From Eustoma russellianum (taxonomy: Eukaryota > Streptophyta > Magnoliopsida > Gentianales > Gentianaceae), in NCBI GenBank assembly GCA_036186865.1, contig AP025043.1, positions 34,433,657-34,497,656 on the forward strand: a DNA stretch of 64,000 nt, in the 5' to 3' direction. Shown in pieces: positions 45,955-56,757 of this stretch. A model generated the notes under the pieces. It was not told the DNA's origin. It worked only from the letters and a program-made list of their open reading frames with translations, and ran no database searches. The position numbers and the translations under genes are program-made. Numbering within the stretch: position 1 is the first letter of the stretch; the number at the start of each line of letters is the position of its first letter.

Positions 45955-46185
45955 TGCTTCTTCAATGTAAAGCTCTCTTTGACCTATCTTCAAAGACACC
46001 AAGCAACAAACACAATATGCACAACATATATGACATGTCCTAAGGGTTAGTTAAGACTATAAGACATAAGAACTAGCACTAGTGTGTGCGGAGTGAACAG
46101 TGAAATGTCATGTCTTACAGAACTAACATATGACAATAAATGATACATGAAAATATGTTGCGTTGACCCCATCGTGGGCTCATCA
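45955..46185 (-). repeat. Element F 5' LTR, second part
   Basis: 231 bp continuing 34905 after element G, identical by eye to 30364-30594, ending GGCTCATCA. AGTGG follows. Confidence 0.94.
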
Positions 46186-46190
46186 AGTGG

Positions 46191-46589
46191 CCAACAAGGC
46201 TTGTAATCAAATATATTGATCACTTAGCATTTCTTTTGATGGTTAGACTTTTTTTCATCTTTGAGACTAAAAACCCTACGGTTTTGTATTATCTTTTGTT
46301 CTTGAGTTTCTTGAATAAAAGTTTGTGTTTTTCCTTTGGTTTACACATATCTAAATCAAGGCTAGACCCAATTAAGGATTGTGTGTTCCTTGTTGGTGAT
46401 CCACAATCCAAGGATTAGGAGTGACTGGTTGGATTGGACGGATTGAAACACATAAATCCAAACGGATTTGGAGGCTTGAAAGGAAGGTGGTTGCTTGGCA
46501 CCATTGTCCATCACATTCAAGGCTTGAGGGACGTTTGGAGAGTGAAGAAAGATCGGGACAACATCAACATACGAACCATATTCGTATCA
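46191..46589 (+). repeat. Element E 5' LTR, second part
   Basis: 399 bp matching 53524-53922, ending CATATTCGTATCA. It completes the 5' LTR broken by element F. Confidence 0.95.
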
Positions 46590-46591
46590 AG

Positions 46592-46603
46592 TGGTATCAG
46601 AGC
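46592..46603 (+). other. Element E primer-binding site (tRNA-iMet)
   Basis: TGGTATCAGAGC, two bases after the LTR end. Confidence 0.95.
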
Positions 46604-47757
46604 TCTCGTTTATCTTCATCTCAAATATCTTTTCTTGTGTCATTTGTGTCATTCTTGTTATTCTCAATCATTCAAAAAAAAAATTGATCTTTTGCTTCAT
46701 TTCATCAAAACAAAAACAAAGATTGTTCTTTTCTTCAGTCCAACGAAAACCACAAAAAAAAAAGGCTTCACCTTTTGCATCAATATTGATCACCTATCAT
46801 TAAAGATCTCATCTTTAACACACTTAATCATAGGATCATTGTTGTTTGCATTGAATAGGATTTAACTCCATCTCAAATCAGCCCAAGGCCTAAAAGAAGC
46901 TACCTTTGAGTCAAACACCTTGTTGTTATCGAAGCTTTTAATTAAATTTGCTTGTGTGATATTGAATACAAGTTTGTTTGTTTTGGTTGTATTGGTATCC
47001 AAGGAAAAATCTGTTTTCTACTACACATCCATACAAACACAAAAAGGCTCATCTTTCAAGCATACACAACTGATTCTCGCAAAAGCAAACAAAGGTTGCA
47101 TCAAGGCTGCTTTGAACGTCAAAAAAAAGGAAAAGAAAGGAAAAGAAAACGTGCACAAAAGCAACAAAAAGAAGTGCACAAAGAAAGGAAGAGAAAAGAA
47201 GTTCCTTTTGACCAAAAGTTCCCTCTTTTTGCATCTACTATCCAACCCCAAAAAAACAACACACATAAAGCCTTCAATTCTCAACCTTGGATACACATTC
47301 ATACTATCAATCAAAGAGCTTGCATTTGATATTGCATAAGTTGGTTTAATTAAAGATTGCCCAGGACAACCCCTAGCAATTCTTTGGTTCAACCAACTAC
47401 ATCACTTTTGGTTTCTTGTTTCTTTGAATCATAGTTATTAAGTGTGTTTAAAATTGTGTTCTAAACTTCTTGAAGCTGTTTTACCACTTGTTGATCAATT
47501 GGTGTTTTTGAAGGCAAAAGAATCTTGCAAGGATAGAAAAACAAAACAGATTGTGGTTAGCCAATTTGGGACTTGCCTTAAGAGGTTCTAGCTCAAGATT
47601 GGCCAAGGAAAAACACTTGAACAATTGAGAGAAAACAAGGGAGGACAAAAAAGGCCAAACAGATTTTCGTTTTCCTTTTTGTTTTCACTAACAACTCACC
47701 TTTGTTTCTTGTGTTAGTTTTCTACTTTTCTTGTTTGTGAAAGCGTTTCAGGTTGCC
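46604..47757 (+). other. Element E 5' leader
   Basis: About 1.15 kb, homologous to the element B leader. It is rich in A runs and Lys-coding low-complexity sequence (47100-47210). The open frames here do not keep the same sequence in B and are unlikely to be genes. Confidence 0.8.
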
Positions 47758-50700
47758 ATGGATGGTTCAAACAGTACCCAAGGAGGAGGAGACAAAGTGG
47801 AATTTTCCATGGAAAAGATGGCACAAATGCTTAGTACTATGCAATCTAGGTTGGATGAGTGGGAAGCAAGGATGACATCCAACACACCTCCTACCCAAGA
47901 TCAGCCCCCACCTCAAAACCAAGGCCAAACATCCCGTGGAACTGAACCTAAGGGGTCCACAAGCATGGGAGGTAGAGGAGGAGCAAGGGGTAGAGGAGAT
48001 AGGAGACACGGAATGAGACAACAACCTGTTAGGGAGGAATGGAATGATTACTATGAAGAGGAAGAGGTTGAGGAGGTGTACCCAAGGCCTCAAGGCCGAA
48101 TGCAACCTAGGAGACATGTGCCTCAAGAGGATGATTATTTGAAAACCAAAATAAACATTCCACCCTTTTATGGCAAAAGTGACCCTGAAGCCTACATTGA
48201 GTGGGAAAGAAAAGTTGACATGATCTTTTCCTATACCAACTATACTGAGTTGCAAAAAGTGAGATATGCAAGTATAGAGTTCTTGGATTATGCCTTGATT
48301 TGGTGGGACCAAACTCAAAGTATACGAAGAAGGACTAGACAACCAACAATTGGAACTTGGGATGAGATGAAATATGAGATGAGAAAGAAATTCATTCCAG
48401 AATCTTACGAGAGATCCATGTTCCAAAAGTTGCAATGCCTAACTCAAGGAAATAAAAGTGTGGATGAATACTTTAAGGAGTTGGAAAGTTTGTTGATAAA
48501 AACTGATACTGAAGAAACTGAGGAGGCAACCATGGCTCGGTTTTTGGGAGGTCTTAATAAGGAGATTGGGTTTCAACTTGAACTCACTACCTATGTTGAT
48601 CTAAATTCCATGGTTCACAAAGCTGAGAAAATTGAGCGGCAATTAAAGGTACGTTCTTCTACTAGTGGATTTGGTTTTAGAACTAATGCTTCTTCTTTTT
48701 CTAAAGTGCAGCCTAGGTCTAATGGCAATGGAGGAACACGGCCAAGTTCAAACACCCTTGGCCAAAACAGCCCTAGCACTCCAAATAAACCACACTTCAC
48801 TCAAAGGACCAATGGTGCAAATCTAGGTCAAAACGACAAAGGCAAAGGCAAGGCAACCGCAAACCCTCCAAGGACAAGGGAGATTGAGTGTTTTAAATGT
48901 AGAGGGAGAGGGCACTATGCAAGGGACTGCCCTAATGCCAAGAAAGTGTTGTACCTTGAGGAAACAAATGAATTCTATTCAGAAGAGGAGGAAGAAGAAG
49001 CCACAAAGGAAGAATACCAAGAGGACTCAGCTGAGGAGATAAAGAGTGATGAAGAGGGTGCTTATAAGGACTTTCTTGTGGTAAGAAAAGCCTTAAGTGC
49101 ACACATGAAGGAGGAAGAAGAAAGCTTGCAAAGGGAGAACATCTTCCACATCCATTGTTTGGTAAAAGGCAAAACTTGCACTTTAATTATTGATAGTGGA
49201 TCTTGTGCTAATGTTGCAAGTATTGAACTTGTTAGAAAGCTAGATTTACCTATGATTGATCATTCCCATCCCTATAGGTTATCTTGGCTAAATGATTGTG
49301 GTGAGATTCATGTGTCTAAACAAGTTCTGATTTCTTTATCTATTGGCGGCTACAAAGATGAAATTTTGTGTGATGTAGCTCCTATGCATGCTAGTCATAT
49401 TTTGTTAGGTAGACCTTGGCAATTTGACAAACATGTTATTTATGATGGTAGATTGAACATGTATGCTTTTACTTTTAATGGCAAAAAGTTTAAGTTACAT
49501 GCATTGTCTCCACATAAAGTTTATGAGGATGCTAAGAGGATGAAGAAGAACCATTCAGATCCTAAGGAAAAGGAGGCTGAAAAAAGGTTCTTAGAGGTTC
49601 TTAAAAAGGAGAGAAGAAGCCTTTTGGAGGCCCCAAACTCCTCGGCCAAGGGTACACAACCCACGGCCCAAATCAGTCCACCCTCACCCACGGTTCAAAC
49701 ACTTTCACAAGCATCCACCTCACAAATTTCACATCCACCTAAGAAGCATGCTTTCTTTGCAAAATCTCGTGAAGTTACACATACATTGTATGATAATAAA
49801 ACTGTTTTGGTGATGCTTTACAAAGATAGTGTTGAATGCTTGTTTTCTAAGAATGACTTACCATCTACCTTGCCTAGTGGTGTTGTTTCTTTGTTGGAAG
49901 AATTTGCAGATTTGTTTCCCGAGGAGGAACCACACGGATTGCCACCTTTAAGAGGGATTGAGCACCACATTGACTTTATTCCAGGGGCTGTCCTACCTAA
50001 TAGGCCAGCTTATAGGGCCAATCCAGAGGAAACAAAGGAAATACAAAGGCAAGTGGAGGATCTCTTAGCCAAAGAGAAGGTAAGGGAAAGTATGAGCCCA
50101 AGTGCAGTTCCAGTCATCCTTGTCCCGAAAAAGGACGGCACTTGGAGGATGTGTACAGATTGTAGGGCCATCAACAAAATCACTGTAAAGTATAGGTATC
50201 CCATTCCTAGACTTGATGATATGCTTGATATGTTGCATGGTTCACGATGGTATACGAAAATTGATTTGAAAAGTGGTTATTTTCAAGTGAGGATAAGAGA
50301 GGGTGATGAATGGAAAACAGCTTTTAAAACTAAATTTGGATTGTATGAATGGTTAGTTATGCCTTTTGGGTTAACTAATGCACCTAGCACATTCATGAGG
50401 CTAATGAATGAAGTTTTGAGAGCTTTTATTGGGAAGTTTGTTGTGGTTTATTTTGATGACATCTTGATCTATTCTAAGACCTTAGAAGAGCATTTAGATC
50501 ACATAAGGGCTGTTTTCGAAAAGCTAAGAAAAGAAAAACTTTATGCTAACTTTAAGAAATGTTCTTTTTGTTTGGACAAAGTTGTTTTTCTTGGTTTTGT
50601 AATCAGTTCTGCAGGGATTGAAATGGATCAAGACAAGGTGAAATCCATCCTTGAATGGCCTACGCCAAAGAGTGTGGGAGAAGTGAGGAGCTTTCATGGT

Positions 50701-52737
50701 TTGGCAGGTTTTTATAGGCGGTTTGTCAAAGACTTTTCAACCGTAGCCGCACCATTAAATGAGATAGTCAAGAAAGAGGTTGGATTCCATTGGGTGGAAG
50801 CCCAACAAAGGGCGTTTGATGAGCTTAAAAGACGTCTCACTACAGCACCTATCTTGAAGTTGCCAAACTTTGATGATACATTTGAGATAGAGTGTGATGC
50901 AAGTGGCGTGGGAATTGGAGCTGTTCTAACCCAAGGTAAGCATCCTATTGCTTATTTTAGTGAAAAGTTGAAAGGTGCTGCATTGAACTATCCTATTTAT
51001 GATAAGGAGTTGTATGCTTTAGTAAGGTCCTTACAAACTTGGCAACACTACTTGCAACCCAAAGAGTTTGTCATTCATACTGATCATGAAAGTTTGAAGT
51101 ACCTTAAGAGTCAAGGAAAACTGAATAAGAGGCATGCAAAGTGGGTTGAGTTTATTGAGCAATTTCCTTATGTCATTAAGTATAAGCAAGGAAAAGATAA
51201 CATAGTTGCTGATGCTTTGTCTAGAAGGTATACTTTGATTACTAAGTTGTCTTCACACTTGCTTGGCTTTGAATTTGTTAAGGAATTGTATAAGGATGAT
51301 TCTGATTTTGCTTCCATTTATGATGCATGTGTTGATTCTCCTTTTGGTAAATTTTATTTGCATGATGGCTATTTGTTTAAGGAGAAACGATTATGCATTC
51401 CTAAGGGATCAATGCGTGAATTGTTGGTTAAGGAAGCACATGGGGGCGGTTTAATGGGGCACTTTGGAGTTTTTAAAACTTTAGAAACTTTAAAGGAACA
51501 TTTCTTTTGGCCTCACATGAAATCAGATGTTGCAAAGGCTTGTAGTAGTTGCATCACTTGTAGGCAAGCTAAGTCCAAAACACAACCTCATGGTTTGTAC
51601 ACACCCTTGGACGTACCTAGTGCACCTTGGGAGGACCTTTCTATGGACTTTGTTCTTGGCTTACCTAGATCAAAAGGTGGTAGAGATAGTGTCTTTGTTG
51701 TGGTAGACAGATTCTCTAAGATGGCACACTTTATTGCTTGTCACAAAGTAGATGATGCTTCCTACATTGCAAATCTATTCTTTAAAGAAGTTGTTCGGTT
51801 GCATGGCATGCCTAAAACAATTGTTAGTGATAGGGACAGTAAATTCTTGAGTCATTTTTGGCGTGTGCTTTGGAGCAAGTTGGGAACTAAGCTTTTGTTT
51901 TCTACTACTGCACATCCACAAACAGATGGCCAAACTGAAGTGGTAAATCGGACCTTGTCACAAATGTTGCGTGCCTTAATCCAAAGCAATCTGAAAAATT
52001 GGGAAGAATGTTTACCACATATTGAGTTTGCTTACAATAGGGCTGTTCATAGTGGGTCTTTGTATTCCCCTTTTGAAGTTGTCTATGGTTTTCTACCCCA
52101 CTCCCCACTTGATTTGTTGCCTATTCCAATTGATGAGCGTACTAGCATGGATGGTAAACAACGGGCTGAAATGATCAAAAAGTTGCATGAAAAGGTTAAA
52201 CTCCAACTTGAAAGAAAGAATAAACAGTATGCCAAACAAGCTAACAAGCATAGAAAAGATGTTGTGTTTTATCCTGGAGATCTTGTTTGGTTGCATTTAA
52301 GGAAGGAACGGTTTCCTAAGGAGAGGAAGTCCAAGCTTATGCCTAGAGGAGATGGACCTTTTAAGGTCATTCAAAAGGTTGGTCCAAATGCTTACGTGCT
52401 TGATCTTCCTCCAGACAGGTATGGTTCAGTTTCCAACACCTTCAATGTAAGTGATCTTTCCCCTTTTGAGCATTTTTATCTTGATGATTCGAGGGCGAAT
52501 CCTTTTGAGGAGGGGGGGATTGATGAGGCTAAGGAGCAGCCCCCTAATGAGGAGCTTGCACAAGGTGCCCTTAATCATAAGGGGCCTTTGACAAGGAGCC
52601 AAACCAAGAGGACTAATTGTCTTCACCTTGGTTTCCAACTTGGTTTTGATGTTGGCTCCTTTCTAACCAAACATGTGCAAGATGAACCAATGGATGTTCC
52701 TCCTAAATGGGTGCTCATTGTTGAGCTTAAGAACTGA
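47758..52737 (+). CDS. gag-pol: Element E gag-pol polyprotein
   Basis: 1659 residues in one frame from the ATG at 47758 (GCCATGG context). The frame is open 9 codons further up to 47731, but B begins at the equivalent of 47758. Domain order is as in element B shifted by one residue: zinc knuckle near 378-391, protease D479, RT YFDD 898-901, RNase H ECDASG near 1045, integrase HHCC and D1297, D1358, E1394, GPF module, and an LTR-encoded tail with GPLTRSQTKR. It has one extra Arg near 191 and four extra tail residues (CLHLGF insertion) relative to B. No lesion is visible. Copies B and E are the two apparently competent polyproteins of this family in the window. Confidence 0.95.
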   Translation: MDGSNSTQGGGDKVEFSMEKMAQMLSTMQSRLDEWEARMTSNTPPTQDQPPPQNQGQTSRGTEPKGSTSMGGRGGARGRGDRRHGMRQQPVREEWNDYYEEEEVEEVYPRPQGRMQPRRHVPQEDDYLKTKINIPPFYGKSDPEAYIEWERKVDMIFSYTNYTELQKVRYASIEFLDYALIWWDQTQSIRRRTRQPTIGTWDEMKYEMRKKFIPESYERSMFQKLQCLTQGNKSVDEYFKELESLLIKTDTEETEEATMARFLGGLNKEIGFQLELTTYVDLNSMVHKAEKIERQLKVRSSTSGFGFRTNASSFSKVQPRSNGNGGTRPSSNTLGQNSPSTPNKPHFTQRTNGANLGQNDKGKGKATANPPRTREIECFKCRGRGHYARDCPNAKKVLYLEETNEFYSEEEEEEATKEEYQEDSAEEIKSDEEGAYKDFLVVRKALSAHMKEEEESLQRENIFHIHCLVKGKTCTLIIDSGSCANVASIELVRKLDLPMIDHSHPYRLSWLNDCGEIHVSKQVLISLSIGGYKDEILCDVAPMHASHILLGRPWQFDKHVIYDGRLNMYAFTFNGKKFKLHALSPHKVYEDAKRMKKNHSDPKEKEAEKRFLEVLKKERRSLLEAPNSSAKGTQPTAQISPPSPTVQTLSQASTSQISHPPKKHAFFAKSREVTHTLYDNKTVLVMLYKDSVECLFSKNDLPSTLPSGVVSLLEEFADLFPEEEPHGLPPLRGIEHHIDFIPGAVLPNRPAYRANPEETKEIQRQVEDLLAKEKVRESMSPSAVPVILVPKKDGTWRMCTDCRAINKITVKYRYPIPRLDDMLDMLHGSRWYTKIDLKSGYFQVRIREGDEWKTAFKTKFGLYEWLVMPFGLTNAPSTFMRLMNEVLRAFIGKFVVVYFDDILIYSKTLEEHLDHIRAVFEKLRKEKLYANFKKCSFCLDKVVFLGFVISSAGIEMDQDKVKSILEWPTPKSVGEVRSFHGLAGFYRRFVKDFSTVAAPLNEIVKKEVGFHWVEAQQRAFDELKRRLTTAPILKLPNFDDTFEIECDASGVGIGAVLTQGKHPIAYFSEKLKGAALNYPIYDKELYALVRSLQTWQHYLQPKEFVIHTDHESLKYLKSQGKLNKRHAKWVEFIEQFPYVIKYKQGKDNIVADALSRRYTLITKLSSHLLGFEFVKELYKDDSDFASIYDACVDSPFGKFYLHDGYLFKEKRLCIPKGSMRELLVKEAHGGGLMGHFGVFKTLETLKEHFFWPHMKSDVAKACSSCITCRQAKSKTQPHGLYTPLDVPSAPWEDLSMDFVLGLPRSKGGRDSVFVVVDRFSKMAHFIACHKVDDASYIANLFFKEVVRLHGMPKTIVSDRDSKFLSHFWRVLWSKLGTKLLFSTTAHPQTDGQTEVVNRTLSQMLRALIQSNLKNWEECLPHIEFAYNRAVHSGSLYSPFEVVYGFLPHSPLDLLPIPIDERTSMDGKQRAEMIKKLHEKVKLQLERKNKQYAKQANKHRKDVVFYPGDLVWLHLRKERFPKERKSKLMPRGDGPFKVIQKVGPNAYVLDLPPDRYGSVSNTFNVSDLSPFEHFYLDDSRANPFEEGGIDEAKEQPPNEELAQGALNHKGPLTRSQTKRTNCLHLGFQLGFDVGSFLTKHVQDEPMDVPPKWVLIVELKN
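52505..52520 (+). other. Element E polypurine tract
   Basis: TTGAGGAGGGGGGGAT before LTR TGATGAGGCT; also coding. Confidence 0.9.
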
Positions 52738-53922
52738 TTATCCAATGATTTTCAGTCCGCTTGTTGGTGCCGTTTCTGTGGCTTTTAGTTGTCTTTTCGT
52801 TTGCTTCTTTTAAAGTTTGTTTAGAATACTTATGTTTGGTGTATGAGTGTGATTTGTAGGTGTTACAGGTCTTGGATCAAACGCCTTGAGCTTTGGAAAG
52901 GAAGGCTTCTCAGATTTGGACCAAGCTTGTCCATACAAGGCTGTTTTGTGATTTTGGGCTTTCAAGTGAGATTGGGCGTGCATGGAACCAGCTGGACCTT
53001 GAAGTAGACTTAATTTAGAGCATCTTTCATGTTTTGGGTTTTGTCAAAATCAGTCCACAAAAATAGTTACAAGAGTTGCAAGGAAGAAGTCCAAAACAAG
53101 CCCAAGTGTGCAACTTAGGGTTTTCGGTTTTCTTGAAGAGAGTGGCAGCCGCCTAGCATGATCAAATGCAATTAAGAGACCTTCTATAATGTCATAAATC
53201 AGATTGGGATGATTGGAATGAATTATGGAGTCATAATTGAAGATTTGGAGCAATTAAGGAGATAATTCAAGTAAGAGAAAGTTACCAAAATTAGATCTTG
53301 TGACAAAAGGAAGGCTGAATGGCGTGTGAGGGCAAATGGATGCACAAGACAAGTTCTAGAAGGATGATTAATAATGCAATAATTGGTGATTGAGACAATA
53401 ATTGTGGATTTGCCAAGAGAGAGAAGCTTACCTAAAATAACAAATTCAGAATTTTGCATCTCAAGGAAGGAAGTGGCGCCAACATGGAAATTCCAAGATG
53501 CCCTAGCCGTTTTGTGGGAGTGGCCAACAAGGCTTGTAATCAAATATATTGATCACTTAGCATTTCTTTTGATGGTTAGACTTTTTTTCATCTTTGAGAC
53601 TAAAAACCCTACGGTTTTGTATTATCTTTTGTTCTTGAGTTTCTTGAATAAAAGTTTGTGTTTTTCCTTTGGTTTACACATATCTAAATCAAGGCTAGAC
53701 CCAATTAAAGATTGTGTGTTCCTTGTTGGTGATCCACAATCCAAGGATTAGGAGTGACTGGTTGGATTGGACGGATTGAAACACATAAATCCAAACGGAT
53801 TTGGAGGCTTGAAAGGAAGGTGGTTGCTTGGCACCATTGTCCATCACATTCAAGGCTTGAGGGACGTTTGGAGAGTGAAGAAAGATCGGGACAACATCAA
53901 CATACGAACCATATTCGTATCA
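52521..53922 (+). repeat. Element E 3' LTR
   Basis: 1402 bp, TGATGAGGCTAAGG...TTCGTATCA. It encodes the last residues and stop of the polyprotein (52735-52737). Followed by TATGT. Confidence 0.95.
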
Positions 53923-54190
53923 TATGTTGAATAATTCATATTGAAATACCACCTGCTTTCGGCTAAGGGGCATAAAATATGTCACATTGATGCACAAATT
54001 TTTATTGGAGTATATTTCATATTTATGATATGTAAATAAAAGGAAAAAGGCCATAAGTGTAATAATTACATAATATTGAAATTCCAAGAATTGGACTTTA
54101 CTAGTTTTCGGCCCAATGGCCATTTTGGCACCTAAAATGATGAATTACAACCATGTAACAAATTCTATGTGACTAGATATTTATTATATG

Positions 54191-54191
<1 letters not shown>

Positions 54192-54238
<47 letters not shown>
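54192..54238. repeat. (TA)n microsatellite
   Basis: 47 bases of uninterrupted alternating T and A. Confidence 0.97.
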
Positions 54239-54241
<3 letters not shown>

Positions 54242-54555
54242 AAATGAACAAAATAGAACACTAAATTAAATCGAGGACTTAAATCTAGACAAATGGGCAT
54301 AATTTTGGCCCTAGGCTCAAATTGAGTGCCATGTCATGGATTAACCTTTTCCGAGCATAGTCATATAAATGCATGTAAAAAATGTGTTGGAATAATATTA
54401 TTATTAAATTACAAGCATAAATGTTTCACTAGGGCCCAAGTAGTATGGCTCAATCCCGCATGATTGTAACCATTTGTACTCTCTTAATTAAATATAAGTA
54501 TTACATGTGTAATATAAGCAAGCAAATAGCATAAATGTCTGACACCTCAAATCAA

Positions 54556-54603
54556 GGGAACTAAATTATGAATGTATGTGGGAACTAAATTATGCATGTA
54601 TGA
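54556..54603. repeat. 24-bp tandem duplication
   Basis: Two adjacent copies of GGGAACTAAATTATG followed by AATGTATGT or CATGTATGA, differing at two bases. Confidence 0.85.
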
Positions 54604-54909
54604 TATCACACGGCCCAAAAGGGGACAAATTGGCCAAGTAATACAATCTAATTGAATAAATAGTAAGCAAATACACTTATGCACAAATGACTACTAATTC
54701 CAATCAAGAATAATCGTGAAACTATTGACAGAAAAGCAGCCTACGTCAAGCATTCCTTCATGCATGTTGTCCTCATGATTTCCATCCCAATGATTGTGTT
54801 TTTGAACATGTTTATATAATGACGAAATTTTTTAAAGTTTACATGATTTAAGGAATTTGTACCGCAAGACGAATAATTCCATATGACTTATCATGAATCC
54901 ATAGGTAAG

Positions 54910-56053
54910 TGTAACACCTTGTCTGGGACAAGAGCTCTCTACCTATCTATATACGCATGATATGTAGGCTGAGTGTAACACCTTGCCCGGGGTAAGGGTT
55001 TCCTGCCTTTTTGTTACGTCTATGACGTTCAGTATGGAGAGCTGCCTGATGTCTGGTCCTGGGGAACGGGACTCGGGTTCTCTGCTATAACGCGTCACTG
55101 TTAGTCCTTTGGACGTATGATGTAACACCGTGCTTGGACCGTCAGGATTCGTAGACAGTATTCGTGGCTACTTGGAGAGTTATTCGATATGTCGTGGGTA
55201 CCATTCTTATGTTATGCAAAGTGCTATCATCACTCATGTCATGTCATGTTTATGTACATATGAAATGAAACGTTTTTCAAAAACTTTTACAATGCATATA
55301 TCACAATCATGTCACATGTACCCTCTAATAGCTCTAACTCATGAATCTTGAAAAACCAAGACCAAGTATGATTAACGAATGACAAGAACAAACCACAGAA
55401 GATTGTACCCAAGAACAAAATAATTATGGGTTAAGACACGAACGTTTAACAGGAAAGTCTGTTTAATTTATGATGCTTTCTATCTGTGATATTTATGCAT
55501 GATATGATATCTGCTTTATTATTTCAGCATTTATGCTATGTTTTATTATTTCGGTACGCACTCTGTGCTTTACTATTTCTGTTTACATTGAGCATTCTGA
55601 TATCTGTTATACACCATACTGTACCACCCACTACCCTAGCCTCCATGTATGGTCCATTTGATGAACCTAGACGGAACTACTTACTAAGCGATTTGTTATC
55701 TCCTACCCTTTTATTTCACAACGCAGATCCACAGGACACTGAGCCAGAGTTTATTGAAGATGAGCCTCGAGACTAGGTGCAAGGAGCTGATTAGTAGCTA
55801 GCTACGACCTCTTTTGTATTTTGGATATTCAGCTCGTACTACGCTATTTTGTACTCTTGATGTACTTATGACACTCATGCGGATGTATTAGGCACTTCTG
55901 TTGACAGTTATTTCTGCTTATGTTATTTTGTTTCCGCGTATAGATACATGTTTCTACGAATTGTACATGTATGATATCGGCACCTTGTACTTCTCGTAGT
56001 AGAGTACGGTGGGTGTACCATGCCAAGACCCAAGTCCCAGATGGGGCGCTACA
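54910..56053. mobile_element. Element H: LTR-like segment, possible solo or truncated LTR
   Basis: Starts TGTAACACC and ends GGCGCTACA, imperfect inverted ends with TG...CA, about 1.14 kb, non-coding and richer in GC than its surroundings. The TGTAACACC head is repeated at 54974 and 55121. No 5-bp duplication matches GTTCG on the right for any of the three heads, so it may be a truncated or rearranged LTR. Family not recognised; it resembles gypsy LTRs in style. Confidence 0.5.
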
Positions 56054-56059
56054 GTTCGT

Positions 56060-56757
56060 GTTAGAAGATTCTAACAATTTCTTGTCTTCAATTAAACATT
56101 TCTTTTCTTTTGCAAGAGCCTTCAAAAACTTATGTAACTCAAGATATTGACAAAATAAATCATCATAAATAGGCTCAGAATCATAATCAGAATCAGAATT
56201 TACCTCACTGGATGCTTTGGATGTAAAGCATACTTGAGCCATTTCCTCTTCGGTTTCTTCACTTTCAGAATTGGATGAATCACTCCATGTGGATGCTTTA
56301 AGGGCTCTTCTCCTTTGTTTAGGTTCTGAGACAGGTCAAGCTTTTGTCCGATCCTTGTCATGGTTTTTGTTCATTGTTTTGTCCTTGTTCGGGCAGTCTT
56401 ATGATATATGTCCAAGTTTTCCATAAGTATAACACTTAACATCTTTATCATTATTCTTTTTATGGTTCTTAGATGACGTAGGCTTGGGTTTGTTTTTAAA
56501 AGACTTTCTCATGATCTTTCTTAATCATTTAGCCAACTTGATTAGATCATCATTATCGGAATCCATGTCACTATCATCTACGTGATCGGTAGAGACGTAT
56601 TCATTTGATTAAACATATAGCCTTGTTTAGAACTCGATTCAAAATTTCTTAAAGTGAGTTTGTTTTCATATACCTTTAATGATTCGATTAATTCCTCCAT
56701 CTTTATTGATTTAGTTTCCTTACTTTCTTTGATTGCTGTCACTTTGGGATCCCATTC
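56060..56757 (-). pseudogene. gag: Element I: decayed copia gag remnant
   Basis: The minus strand resembles the middle of element C gag (plus positions about 18090-18800 there): MAQVCFTSKASSEVNSDSD matches AQTCLASKSTNEVTFDSDSE, and a LAKEKKCLIEDKKLLESSN coiled coil and CFTYGKLGHIS-like knuckle are traceable, but with stops and frameshifts. It is cut on the right by element J after GIPK-type sequence (ATTGGGATCCCATTC), and on the left by H. It is from an older, different copia family. Confidence 0.75.

Larger units (their letters stand above)
29474..46185 (-). mobile_element. Element F: gag-only non-autonomous LTR retrotransposon (TR-GAG type) in the E 5' LTR
   Basis: Flanked by AGTGG (29469-29473 and 46186-46190). 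Left LTR 29474-30594 (1121 bp). Right LTR is split by element G into 34016-34905 and 45955-46185 (890+231=1121 bp). PBS 34002-34013 and polypurine tract 30595-30607 give minus orientation. The 3.4-kb interior has a single gag-like frame and no protease, RT or integrase, matching the TR-GAG class known in plants. LTRs and leader resemble those of element J, a CRM-like element, so enzymes from that lineage may mobilise it. LTR copies look identical, so it moved recently. Confidence 0.92.
28471..53922 (+). mobile_element. Element E: complete CRM-like Ty3/gypsy retrotransposon with a nested insertion in its 5' LTR
   Basis: Flanked by TATGT (28466-28470 and 53923-53927). The 5' LTR is in two parts, 28471-29473 and 46191-46589 (1003+399=1402 bp); the 3' LTR at 52521-53922 is also 1402 bp. 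PBS 46592-46603 and polypurine tract 52505-52520 give plus orientation. The polyprotein is intact. I count four substitutions between the LTRs, implying an insertion about 0.1 million years old at 1.3e-8 per site per year. It is the same family as element B, though the LTRs differ by small indels, including four extra codons in the tail. The promoter LTR is broken by element F, so this copy is probably silenced despite its intact coding frame. Confidence 0.96.
53928..54909. other. Unassigned AT-rich DNA
   Basis: About 1 kb with no convincing gene. It contains a (TA)n run and a 24-bp tandem duplication. It continues the 28308-28470 spacer in the pre-insertion state. It may be decayed repeat DNA, but I recognise no family. 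Confidence 0.6.

Noticed and set aside
46920..47339. Lys-rich open frames in the leaders of E and B, possibly small basic proteins
   Set aside because: Low complexity A-rich sequence. The frames differ in length and sequence between B and E, and no known domain is visible.
55486..55776. 96-codon open frame inside element H with a hydrophobic start, possible small membrane protein
   Set aside because: It sits inside an LTR-like non-coding segment, with no similarity that I recognise and no supporting start context.
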